Source: Clostridia bacterium
Lineage (GTDB): Bacteria > Bacillota > Clostridia > Oscillospirales > Acutalibacteraceae
Reading direction: 5' to 3'
DNA length: 61,075 nucleotides
Assembly: GCA_017474045.1 (NCBI GenBank)
Contig: JAFUHX010000004.1
Location: 1-61,075 of the forward strand
A program made the translations under genes and the position numbers. The notes beneath the pieces were generated by a model. The model had not been told where the DNA came from, ran no database searches, and worked only from the letters and a program-made list of their open reading frames with translations. This document shows, in pieces, positions 32,796 through 39,928 of this stretch (position 1 is the first letter of the stretch; each line of letters starts with the position of its first letter).

Positions 32796-33470
32796 ATGTC
32801 AGTAATTTTTCAGTCAGTTCTCTCAGCAGCCATGAGTCCCCTTGCCTTCTTCGGCTGCCTTATTACATCAATCATTTTAGGCGCCGCTATTGCAGTTGTT
32901 TATATGTTAACAAGCAAAAAGCATTCATCAGGCTTTGTTGTTACACTTGCAATGGTTCCTGCCGTTGTTCAGATTATTATTATGATGGTTAACGGAAACT
33001 TAGGCGCGGGCGTTGCTGTTGCCGGTGCCTTCAGCCTTGTTCGTTTCAGAAGTATTCCCGGAACAGCAAAAGAAATCGGTGCAATTTTCATTGCTCTTTC
33101 CACCGGTCTTGCAACCGGAATGGGCTATATTACCTTCTCAGTTATTTATACTGCAATTATGCTTGCAGTTTTGTTCCTTTACAACAAAATCGGCTTCGGC
33201 AAGGCTAAAGAGAAAAAGCAGCTTATTATTACTATCCCCGAATCTCTTAACTACACCGATGCTTTTGAAGATATTTTCTCAAAATTAACCGATGAGCATG
33301 AGCTTATCAGCGTTAAAACAACAAACATGGGAAGCCTTTTCAAGCTCACTTTTGAAATCACTCTTAAAAAGCCTCAGCTTGAAAAAAAGCTTATTGATGC
33401 TCTCAGAACAAGGAACGGTAATCTTGAGATTTCTTGCATGAAAGCTTTTGAAAACTCGGAAATCTTATAA
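32796..33470 (+). CDS. DUF4956 membrane protein
   Basis: A 224-aa protein with about four membrane helices in the first 140 residues and a soluble C-terminal domain of about 80 residues. The segment GAGVAVAGAFSLVRFRS is the DUF4956 signature. Genes of this family are commonly paired with VTC-domain polymerases, and I infer a role in membrane placement or export of the polymer. CGGAGG precedes the ATG. Confidence 0.88.
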   Translation: MSVIFQSVLSAAMSPLAFFGCLITSIILGAAIAVVYMLTSKKHSSGFVVTLAMVPAVVQIIIMMVNGNLGAGVAVAGAFSLVRFRSIPGTAKEIGAIFIALSTGLATGMGYITFSVIYTAIMLAVLFLYNKIGFGKAKEKKQLIITIPESLNYTDAFEDIFSKLTDEHELISVKTTNMGSLFKLTFEITLKKPQLEKKLIDALRTRNGNLEISCMKAFENSEIL

Positions 33471-33484
33471 TTAGGAGCGTTTTT

Positions 33485-35401
33485 ATGAAAAAGATTTTTC
33501 TTTTTCTTTCGGCTGCCAGTTTTTTCTTTTTAACCCTCTGCGCTTGCGATAATAACGGTCAGCCCCCGGCAAATCTTCTTTCAACTTCTCAAACAGAAAA
33601 CACAGAAGCAACTCAGCCTTCAGAAAGTGTTGCCAACACAGAAAGCAGCGTCGGCTTTGACGAAGGTAAAATCGACACATATATTTATCTTAACGACCAT
33701 AACACCACCATAAGCGGTGAAGGTGTTACCTTTGAAAACAACACAGTTACAATTTCCAAAGGCGGAACCTTCAGTCTTTCCGGCAAGCTTTCTGACGGAA
33801 AAATCTATATTAACAGCAATGACGAAGAAAAAAAGGTTAAGCTTTATTTAGACGGAGTCGATATCTATTGCTCCGATGATGCACCCTTGTTTGTTGAATC
33901 ATCACCGCGGGAAACCATTCTTATTCTTGCCGACAAAACTGAAAATGTTTTTTCAGATAACCCCGACCGAAGCGTTCCGACGGAAGAAACAGACTATGCA
34001 AACGCTTCAATTTTCAGCCGCGACAATCTTCAGATTGAAGGAACCGGCTCTCTTACCGTTAAGGGTAACTTTGAAAAGGGAATCGTTTCTAAAGATGACC
34101 TTCAGATCAGAGGCGGAAGTATAACAGTAACAAGCAAAGACGATGCAATCAGAGGAAAAGACAGCGTTGAAATTTCAGAGGGAGTTCTCAACCTGACCTC
34201 TTCGGCAGACGGTATTTCAACAAGCAACGAAGAAGAGGAAAAAGGCTTTATTCTCATAAGTGGCGGAAATATCAACATAATCAGCGAGCTTGACGCGATT
34301 GACTGCGTCGGCGAAATGACCGTCAGCGGAGGAGTTATAACGGCTGTTACCTCAGGCGGAGCAAGCGAAGACATGGTTACTGCTCCTCAGGAGACAGGAA
34401 ACAGAGGCTTCTTTGGCGGAATGATGCCCGGCAAAGAAAACCAGAGCGTCAACGATTCAACACCCTCAACAAAAGCTTTAAAAGCCGGCTCTGACATTAA
34501 AATCAGCGGTGGAAAATTTAATCTTAACAGTGTTGACGATTCCATTCACAGCAACAAATCGGTCGAAATCAGCGGCGGTGAATTTTATATAAAGAGCAAT
34601 GACGACGCCATTCACAGCGAATATGAATTAAACATTTCCGGCGGCAAAATTGATATTGACCTTTCTTATGAGGGTCTTGAAAGTCAGGAAATCAACATCA
34701 GCGGCGGTAACATCAATCTCATTGCTTCAGACGACGCAGTTAACGCCTCAGCAGCTAAAGACCAGAGCGAAAATCCCGCTTTCAGCGGCGAAACAACAAC
34801 AAAAAGCGAAAATGCTGACCCGTGGCAGCCCGGTGGCTTTACAGACAACCGCGGTGGAAAAGGCGGAAGACCCGGCGGACCGGGTGGAATGGGTGATCCC
34901 ATGGGCGAATATGACAGTAACTGTTGCGTTAACATCAGCGGCGGAAATATTGTTCTCAACGCAAGCGGCGACGGACTTGACTCCAACGGCGATGTTACAA
35001 TAAACGGTGGTTTTACTGTTGTTTATGGTCCCACAAACAGCGGAAACGGCTCTCTTGACTACGCCGGCTCATGCACGGTTAACAAAGGAACCCTTTTAGC
35101 CGTCGGAAGCTCAGGAATGGCTCAGACCGCAAGCGACGGAGAAGCTCCTTCAATCAACTTTACCTGCGGCATTAATTCAAACACCCTTCTCACAGTCACC
35201 GACAGCAAAGGAACGGAAATTATTTCCTTCATTTCACCAAAGCAATATTCCTGCGTTGTTTTTTCAAGCGATCTTCTCACTAAAGGAGAAACCTATAAAA
35301 TATATAGCGGTGGCTCTCACTCCGGCGAGGCTGTTGACGGAATTTATTCAGCTTCAGGAGCAAGCGGTAACACCCTTCTCGGACAGCTTACTGCCGGCTG
35401 A
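33485..35401 (+). CDS. Cthe_2159-like carbohydrate-binding beta-helix lipoprotein
   Basis: A 638-aa lipoprotein. The signal peptide ends in a lipobox, TLCAC, with Cys at about 20. After a Ser/Thr/Glu-rich linker come many turns of a right-handed beta-helix marked by the repeated phrase ISGG, as in Cthe_2159, a polygalacturonate-binding protein of Clostridium thermocellum. A Gly/Pro-rich insert (GGKGGRPGGPGGMGD) interrupts it near residue 455. Genes of this family often travel with VTC and DUF4956 genes, and sometimes with CotH, which is absent here. It starts 14 nt after the DUF4956 gene and is the last gene of the operon. Confidence 0.88.
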   Translation: MKKIFLFLSAASFFFLTLCACDNNGQPPANLLSTSQTENTEATQPSESVANTESSVGFDEGKIDTYIYLNDHNTTISGEGVTFENNTVTISKGGTFSLSGKLSDGKIYINSNDEEKKVKLYLDGVDIYCSDDAPLFVESSPRETILILADKTENVFSDNPDRSVPTEETDYANASIFSRDNLQIEGTGSLTVKGNFEKGIVSKDDLQIRGGSITVTSKDDAIRGKDSVEISEGVLNLTSSADGISTSNEEEEKGFILISGGNINIISELDAIDCVGEMTVSGGVITAVTSGGASEDMVTAPQETGNRGFFGGMMPGKENQSVNDSTPSTKALKAGSDIKISGGKFNLNSVDDSIHSNKSVEISGGEFYIKSNDDAIHSEYELNISGGKIDIDLSYEGLESQEINISGGNINLIASDDAVNASAAKDQSENPAFSGETTTKSENADPWQPGGFTDNRGGKGGRPGGPGGMGDPMGEYDSNCCVNISGGNIVLNASGDGLDSNGDVTINGGFTVVYGPTNSGNGSLDYAGSCTVNKGTLLAVGSSGMAQTASDGEAPSINFTCGINSNTLLTVTDSKGTEIISFISPKQYSCVVFSSDLLTKGETYKIYSGGSHSGEAVDGIYSASGASGNTLLGQLTAG

Positions 35402-35405
35402 TATA

Positions 35406-35478
35406 TTGACAAAAACACTAAAAAGTGATAAAGTATTATATCGTAACATGAGCATTACCCTGTGTAATGCTCGTTGTT
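35406..35478 (+). promoter_or_regulatory. Promoter and leader hairpin of the 35512 gene
   Basis: TTGACA (35406-35411), 17 nt, TAAAGT (35429-35434). The leader folds into a strong hairpin, GAGCATTAC (35450-35458) with 35464-35472, extended by TAACA/TGTTA. No T-tract follows at once, so it is more likely a stability or attenuation element than a terminator. Confidence 0.6.
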
Positions 35479-35511
35479 ATGTTTGACCGATATTTTTCAG
35501 GAGGATTTATG

Positions 35512-35973
35512 ATGAAAAAATTTGTTTCTGTTTTTCTGTGTGCTGTGCTGATTCTCGGAATTTTTTCCGCTTGCGGAAAAAACAAGGTTTTTGATGGGGC
35601 TAACGAAACCTTCAGCTCCCTTCCCGCTTATTCAGAAGGCGAAATTATTTCAGCCAACTTTTCTTCAGCCTGCAGCATAAAAATTAAAGACAATAACTAC
35701 GAAAACTTTGCCGATTATGTTCAGACTCTTAAAAAAGCAGGCTTTGAATATCTCCCCTTCGGCTCTGCACCTGAAAACTATTCTCTTTCAAACGGTAGCG
35801 CTTTATGGCGTTGCTCAAATGAAGAAATCTGTCTTCAGATAATGTTTAACGAAGACGGCACACCGGGATATAAGGCTTTCGGTTGCAATATTCAGATTTT
35901 CGGCTACGACGAAATGCCTGATTCATGGGCAGAAAGCGCAGACAAAACTGAATCAACAGAGAAATCAAAATAA
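35512..35973 (+). CDS. Small lipoprotein of unknown function
   Basis: A 153-aa protein with a lipoprotein signal peptide ending LGIFSAC (Cys at about 23). The mature part is a single small domain of unknown fold, followed by a short charged tail. Two adjacent ATGs are possible; 35512 lies 7 nt after AGGAGG and is preferred over 35509. It has its own promoter and a hairpin in the leader. Nothing in the sequence names a role. Confidence 0.7.
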   Translation: MKKFVSVFLCAVLILGIFSACGKNKVFDGANETFSSLPAYSEGEIISANFSSACSIKIKDNNYENFADYVQTLKKAGFEYLPFGSAPENYSLSNGSALWRCSNEEICLQIMFNEDGTPGYKAFGCNIQIFGYDEMPDSWAESADKTESTEKSK

Positions 35974-36017
35974 ATTAAACAATAAAATTAAACTATAGAG
36001 AAAGATTGGTGTTTTTT

Positions 36018-36755
36018 ATGTCAGGACATTCAAAATGGAGTACCATCAAACGCAAAAAGGAAAAGACCGATAATGCCAGAGCCAAAATTTTTACCAAAAT
36101 AGGCAGAGAAATCGGCGTTGCTGTTCGTGAAGGCGGCCCCGACCCTTCTTCAAACACAAAGCTTAAAGATTGCATTGCCAAAGCAAAGGCAAACAATGTT
36201 CCCAACGACAACATTGAAAGAATCATTAAAAAAGCTTCAGGCGAAGGCGGCGGCGCAAACTATGAAACAATAATTTATGAAGGCTATGGCCCCTCAGGAA
36301 TTGCAGTTATTGTTGAAACTCTCACAGATAACCGCAACAGAACCGCCGCAGATATCCGTCACTTTTTTGACAAAAACAAGGGCAACATGGGAACCAGCGG
36401 CTGCGTTTCTTTCATGTTCTCACGCATGGGTACTATTGAAATTGAAGCTGAAGACATTGACGAAGAGAAGCTTATGGAGGCTGCTCTTGAAGCCGGCGCT
36501 TCAGATTTCATAAACGACGAAGATGTTTTTATAATCAGAACCGAGCCCAACGACCTTGGTGCAGTTCGTGATGATCTTGAAGAAAAGGGCTATAAATTTG
36601 TTTCAGCTGAAATTGAATATGTTCCCTCAAACTACACAAGACTCACCGACGAAGAAGACCTTAAAATGATGGGCAGACTTCTTGAAATGATGGAAGACAA
36701 CGACGACGTTCAGGGAGTCTGGCATAACCTTGAAAACGTTGAAGACCTTCCCTGA
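36018..36755 (+). CDS. yebC: YebC/PmpR/TACO1-family protein
   Basis: A 245-aa protein beginning MSGHSKWSTIKRKKEKTD, the family signature. Members were described as DNA-binding regulators. YebC-like proteins are also reported to help ribosomes through proline-rich stretches. The full length of three domains is present. ATG 36018 gives the conserved N-terminus, but the ribosome site (AGAAAG) is weak. A good terminator follows. It is present in nearly all bacteria and is a core gene. Confidence 0.95.
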   Translation: MSGHSKWSTIKRKKEKTDNARAKIFTKIGREIGVAVREGGPDPSSNTKLKDCIAKAKANNVPNDNIERIIKKASGEGGGANYETIIYEGYGPSGIAVIVETLTDNRNRTAADIRHFFDKNKGNMGTSGCVSFMFSRMGTIEIEAEDIDEEKLMEAALEAGASDFINDEDVFIIRTEPNDLGAVRDDLEEKGYKFVSAEIEYVPSNYTRLTDEEDLKMMGRLLEMMEDNDDVQGVWHNLENVEDLP

Positions 36756-36787
36756 TTGTTTTCTCAAGCCGGTTAAAACGAAAGCAC

Positions 36788-36826
36788 TTCACGCCTGCAA
36801 GCACACAAACGCAGGCGTGAATTTTT
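36788..36826 (+). terminator. Terminator of yebC
   Basis: TTCACGCCTGC (36788-36798) pairs perfectly with 36811-36821, then TTTTT. Confidence 0.9.
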
Positions 36827-36850
36827 AAATTAAATAATTTTGAAAATCAC

Positions 36851-36879
36851 TTGATTTTTGCCTAAAGGTTATGTATAAT
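36851..36879 (+). promoter_or_regulatory. Promoter of tRNA-Ser
   Basis: TTGATT, 17 nt, TATAAT, ending 20 nt before the mature tRNA. Confidence 0.8.
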
Positions 36880-36899
36880 AGCAAGGCAATTAAATAGAT

Positions 36900-36991
36900 G
36901 GAGAGTTGTCCGAGCTGGCCGAAGGAGCACGATTGGAAATCGTGTAACCGTCAAAAGCGGTTCGAGGGTTCGAATCCCTTGCTCTCCGCCA
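36900..36991 (+). tRNA. tRNA-Ser (anticodon GGA)
   Basis: A 92-nt class II tRNA with CCA encoded. The acceptor arm is GGAGAGT/GCTCTCC. The anticodon stem-loop CACGATTGGAAATCGTG carries GGA. A long variable arm (AACCG/CGGTT) is typical of serine tRNAs, and the T arm contains GGTTCGAATCC. The last 16 nt are repeated twice downstream. Confidence 0.97.
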
Positions 36992-36992
36992 T

Positions 36993-37035
36993 AAAAATAG
37001 AAGGTAGTATCGTAGGTGCTACCTTCTATTTTTTT
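36993..37035 (+). terminator. Terminator of tRNA-Ser
   Basis: AAAAATAGAAGGTAG (36993-37007) pairs with 37019-37033, ending in a T-tract. A copy of this hairpin recurs after the second tRNA fragment (37187-37228). Confidence 0.85.
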
Positions 37036-37051
37036 GTTGAAATAAAAGTAA

Positions 37052-37394
37052 GGGATTCGAACAAGGAGGGAGCATACGAAGTATGCGGAAGAAAACAGTC
37101 CGGTGGACTGTTTTCGCCGACGGGGCAACGAGCGAAGCGAGGCGATAGCGCGGCAGCGCGGGACAAAATCCCTTGCTCTCCGCCATAAAAATAGAAGGTA
37201 GTACCGTAGGTGCTACCTTTTATTCTTTTCGTTGAAATCAAGGCAAGGGATTCGAACCCTGAGAGGGTGAGGAGCGTGAAGAAAACAGTCCGGTGGACTG
37301 TTTTTAGCGACGAAGCGTGAGGCGGGTACTGTTGCGAAGCAACGGTCGCCGAGGGCGATGGATGCGAAGCAGACATATACCTTGCTCTCCGCCA
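37052..37394 (+). repeat. Repeated fragments of the tRNA-Ser 3' end with mini-hairpins
   Basis: The tRNA end CCCTTGCTCTCCGCCA (36976-36991) recurs at 37170-37185, and a 15-nt version at 37380-37394. The T-arm sequence is present inverted at 37243-37260 (perfect over 18 nt) and, more weakly, near 37050. The hairpin AAAACAGTCC-GGT-GGACTGTTTT occurs at 37092-37114 and 37282-37304. Between them are small hairpins with 3-nt loops, such as GCATAC-GAA-GTATGC and TTGC-GAA-GCAA. This is not coding. It may be the scar of repeated integration at the tRNA gene, or a mobile repeat. Confidence 0.7.
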
Positions 37395-37430
37395 AAAAAT
37401 CCGACAAGTTTCGACTTGTCGGATTTTTTT
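37395..37430 (+). terminator. Rho-independent terminator after the last tRNA fragment
   Basis: AAAAATCCGACAAG (37395-37408) pairs with 37415-37428 and ends in a T-run. Confidence 0.85.
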
Positions 37431-37432
37431 AT

Positions 37433-37562
37433 CCAAGCCGACAGGCTTGGTATATCATCACGCGTCAGCGTGTATATCATCAAAACGGCATAGCCGTGTT
37501 GTATCTCATCACACCGAAGGTGTGCATTCTGTCGGCTTGATGATATACAAGGCTTCGCCTTG
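37433..37562 (+). repeat. Array of mini-hairpins separated by TATATCATCA
   Basis: Five short perfect hairpins follow each other: CCAAGCC/GGCTTGG (37433-37450), CACGC/GCGTG (37459-37472), ACGGC/GCCGT (37485-37497), CACACC-GAA-GGTGTG (37510-37524) and CAAGGC-TTC-GCCTTG (37548-37562). Spacers are variants of TATATCATCA; the last is its reverse complement. AAGCCGACAG (37436-37445) is also inverted at 37529-37538, so the array is palindromic as a whole. Confidence 0.75.
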
Positions 37563-37608
37563 ATTTTTTAAGGTTAAGTTGATATAATGCTTTCAGAGGT
37601 GATTGCCA

Positions 37609-38157
37609 ATGGAAACAGTATTATATGAATACACTTTCAATTTTGCAAATATACTTTTGTGTTTTATACCTCTTGTAATAGGTGTCGTATTTTTAGCAAA
37701 CTCAATCAAACAAGTTCGACAAAAAGTGAAAAATAAAGGATGGAACGGACTTGTTGATTCGTTCTTTAAATATGCCGGTTTTGTTGTTGGAACATTATGC
37801 ATTTTTTTGTTTTTAACCATCTTTGTTGGAGTGTTGCTCGAACATAAGGATTATGTTGAGTTGATTGATAACAATGAGGTTTGTGTAATTGAGGGTTATG
37901 TTGAAGAATATCATCCAATGCCATACGAAGGTCATGATACAGAACATTTTGAAATTGGTGGAGTTTATTTCGAATTTTCTGATTATATTATGATAAACGG
38001 ATATAATATTTCTGCTTCACACGGAGGCGTTGTTACACATAATGGACAGCATTTAAGAATAAAATATATTCAAAATGAATATGATGGTGTAACTAATAAT
38101 GTAATTATATACATTGCCCAAATTGGAAATAAATCTGTAAATAATGATAGTTTGTAA
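37609..38157 (+). CDS. Small membrane protein of unknown function
   Basis: A 182-aa protein with two hydrophobic segments (about 13-33 and 59-83) and a soluble C-terminal domain of about 95 residues containing ISASHGGVVTHNGQHLRIKY. The fold is not recognised. Codons are more AT-rich than in neighbouring core genes, which fits acquired DNA. ATG 37609 follows GAGGTGATT by 5-6 nt; TTG 37603 would be inside that site. It stands alone just after the hairpin array. Confidence 0.65.
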   Translation: METVLYEYTFNFANILLCFIPLVIGVVFLANSIKQVRQKVKNKGWNGLVDSFFKYAGFVVGTLCIFLFLTIFVGVLLEHKDYVELIDNNEVCVIEGYVEEYHPMPYEGHDTEHFEIGGVYFEFSDYIMINGYNISASHGGVVTHNGQHLRIKYIQNEYDGVTNNVIIYIAQIGNKSVNNDSL

Positions 38158-38431
38158 AATGTTTATTGTTGCTATTTTGAGCTGTAAACACATAATCAAT
38201 ACCACTGTTGATACAATCGTACCGATGGTGGTATCGTTATTTTACAGCGGTTTTCTCTTGTATCATAAGGGGTTATAAAACAAAGCGTTGCAGTTGGGGT
38301 ATGGTGTGTACCTGCTGCAACGCTGTTTTTTATGTGTGCGGGGGTGTAATTGTGGTTTGTTATGGGTAGGTAATCGTTAAATTGTGGGGTATCGTTGAAA
38401 GGCTATGGTAACCGTTTGTTTTCTCTATAAA
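38158..38431. other. Gene-free stretch with two stem-loop structures
   Basis: GCTGTAAA (38181-38188) pairs with 38241-38248, enclosing ATACCAC/GTGGTAT; a T-rich tract follows. Further on is the GCGTTGCAG terminator at 38284. No ORF is supported. Confidence 0.5.
38284..38331 (+). terminator. Terminator with GCGTTGCAG stem
   Basis: AGCGTTGCAG (38284-38293) pairs with 38315-38324, with an inner GGTA/TACC stem, then TTTTTT. A sister structure lies at 39849-39903. Confidence 0.75.
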
Positions 38432-38728
38432 TTAATAAATTACTGTTACCTCAATATCTTTCTCAATTTCTAAAAACGATTTACCGTAAAAACATTTTTC
38501 TGAAAGCACAACATCAATAACGCTCTGTGGAATTTCACCTTCTGCATCAACATCGCATTTAGCGATGCATTTTTCTGCATTCGATGTGCAATCCCAAATT
38601 ACAAGGTAGGTCTTATTATCATTAACCTCTGGTTGTAACACATAAGTAGTTCCATCATACTCAAATTCTGCGTCATGATAGTGAGAGATTAACTCGTATA
38701 ATTCATTCATTGTAATTCCTTGCATCAT
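38432..38728 (-). CDS. Small acidic protein, partner of the HNH gene
   Basis: A 98-aa acidic, soluble protein. It begins MMQGITMNELYELISHYHDAEF... and has no motif I can name. It starts 35 nt after the HNH-like gene on the same strand, so the two are probably co-transcribed. Size, acidity and position fit an immunity or antitoxin protein, but this is inference from context. The start has AAGGGGG upstream; the third ATG (38710) also has AAGGA before it. Confidence 0.55.
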   Translation of the reverse strand: MMQGITMNELYELISHYHDAEFEYDGTTYVLQPEVNDNKTYLVIWDCTSNAEKCIAKCDVDAEGEIPQSVIDVVLSEKCFYGKSFLEIEKDIEVTVIY

Positions 38729-38763
38729 TTAACCCCCTTAAATAATCGTTTAAGTATTTATTT

Positions 38764-39570
38764 TTACTCATTTTTTGAAACGCACTGTACAATATCATCT
38801 TTAGAACGAAAATCTATAGGAAATTGAGTGTTAATGTCCAAATAGGGAACACCATTAAAACGAACTTCACATTTATCATCATAATTAAAGTTAGCAAAAC
38901 AGTCAACATTTAATCCAAAAGGTGTATATCCATTTGGCTTGTTAATATATAGAGCGAACCCAATTGGGTAAGCTGACATTTCAGAAACAAGAACGGGATT
39001 CTTTGGGTTATCGATATTTACAATAGCTGAAAGACCTCCCATTCGAACCGCTTGAGAAGATACCAAATGCATATATAGCGAATATTTGGAATTATTAATT
39101 TTATTACTATCCTTTGTCATTAGAAAATCTCTAAGCTCTGAATCACCAAAACAATTATTGTTTAAGTCACATATCATTGTCATCATCGCTTTGTAAATTC
39201 GTAAAGGATACAGATCTTTAATTGTAAAAGAATACGAGCAGCTCGGTTGCAAATTTTCACTTTGTATCATAAAATTTATTGTTTTTGCAAAATCAGTATA
39301 TGATCTCATATACCAATTTCCTGTGTTATTATTACAAGTCCTACAAAGACAGTATTTTTTATGTCCGCCTTGTTGCAATTTTCCTTTTAACCCTTGTATA
39401 TCCCAAGGCATTCTGTCATCAGTACTAGCTAGAGTTTTACAAACTTCTTCAATAGGTAAAAGAGTTATCGTAGATTTGTTAAATGCATTTTTAGGTGGTA
39501 TATGTTCTGGTGTTAAATCTTTGAATTCTCCACACAGCCTACAAATACCAGGGTGTTTCACTGCTTTCAT
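38764..39570 (-). CDS. HNH-type zinc-finger nuclease-like protein
   Basis: A 268-aa protein. CRLCGEFKDLTPEHIPPKNAF at 10-30, then CLCRTCNNNTG at about 74-84, is the CxxC...EH...CxxCN pattern of treble-clef HNH endonucleases. The His of TPEHIPP is the likely general base. The remaining 180 residues are not recognised. Such genes occur in defence islands and on mobile elements. It has its own promoter (39601-39629) and a co-transcribed small partner. The DNA is AT-rich and lies between tRNA-Ser and a recombinase remnant. Nuclease activity is a family inference. Confidence 0.7.
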   Translation of the reverse strand: MKAVKHPGICRLCGEFKDLTPEHIPPKNAFNKSTITLLPIEEVCKTLASTDDRMPWDIQGLKGKLQQGGHKKYCLCRTCNNNTGNWYMRSYTDFAKTINFMIQSENLQPSCSYSFTIKDLYPLRIYKAMMTMICDLNNNCFGDSELRDFLMTKDSNKINNSKYSLYMHLVSSQAVRMGGLSAIVNIDNPKNPVLVSEMSAYPIGFALYINKPNGYTPFGLNVDCFANFNYDDKCEVRFNGVPYLDINTQFPIDFRSKDDIVQCVSKNE

Positions 39571-39600
39571 ATCGAACCTGCCATTAAAATATTTTTATTT

Positions 39601-39629
39601 ATTATACCATCAATCGACACTTTTTTCAA
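39601..39629 (-). promoter_or_regulatory. Promoter of the HNH-like gene
   Basis: On the minus strand TTGAAA (39629-39624), 17 nt, TATAAT (39606-39601). Confidence 0.7.
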
Positions 39630-39639
39630 TTCATCATAT

Positions 39640-39669
39640 AACAAAAAAGAGCCGATATGTAATCGACTC
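39640..39669 (-). terminator. Terminator of the recombinase remnant
   Basis: On the minus strand GAGTCGAT (39669-39662) pairs with 39656-39649 with one T-G pair, then TTTTTT. Confidence 0.65.
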
Positions 39670-39686
39670 CAAAATATATATTTAAT

Positions 39687-39840
39687 TTATACTGTACCTA
39701 TTATCTCCACCCCATTCCTAAACCTCCACACCATCCTCCCATCCCCATACACCGTAACCATCTCAACGGTTGTTTCCACAGCACCTCGTTGAACTCAAGC
39801 TTCAACAAATCAAGCTCACGCACTGAGTTCGCTAACCTTA
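39687..39840 (-). pseudogene. Frameshifted C-terminal tail of a serine recombinase
   Basis: On the minus strand one frame reads RELDLLKLEFNEVLWK. A one-base shift continues as TTVEMVTVYGDGRMVW, then RFRNGVEI, to a TAA. This is the usual end of large serine recombinases of Firmicutes mobile elements (LW...TVE.VTVY.DGR...F..G). The rest of the gene, about 500 codons, is gone. Its terminator remains. Confidence 0.65.
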
Positions 39841-39844
39841 TTGT

Positions 39845-39903
39845 AAAAACAACAAAGCGTTGCAGTTTTGGTAGATGCACTACCGTCTGCAACGCTTTGT
39901 TGT
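39845..39903 (-). terminator. Terminator of aspA
   Basis: A 17-bp perfect stem (39849-39865 with 39887-39903) with an inner GGTAG/CTACC hairpin. On the minus strand TTTTT follows at 39849-39845. The core is shared with the terminator at 38284. Confidence 0.8.
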
Positions 39904-39928
39904 TTTCTGATGTTTAATATTTTGGAGC

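Noticed and set aside
37026-37436. Open frames across the tRNA-Ser repeat region on both strands
   Set aside because: They run through the tRNA fragments and hairpins, have no ribosome sites, and their peptides reflect repeated non-coding DNA.
37433-37562. CRISPR array
   Set aside because: The repeated unit is a 10-nt spacer with differing hairpins, total unit about 13-40 nt. There are no 24-36 nt identical repeats and no cas genes.
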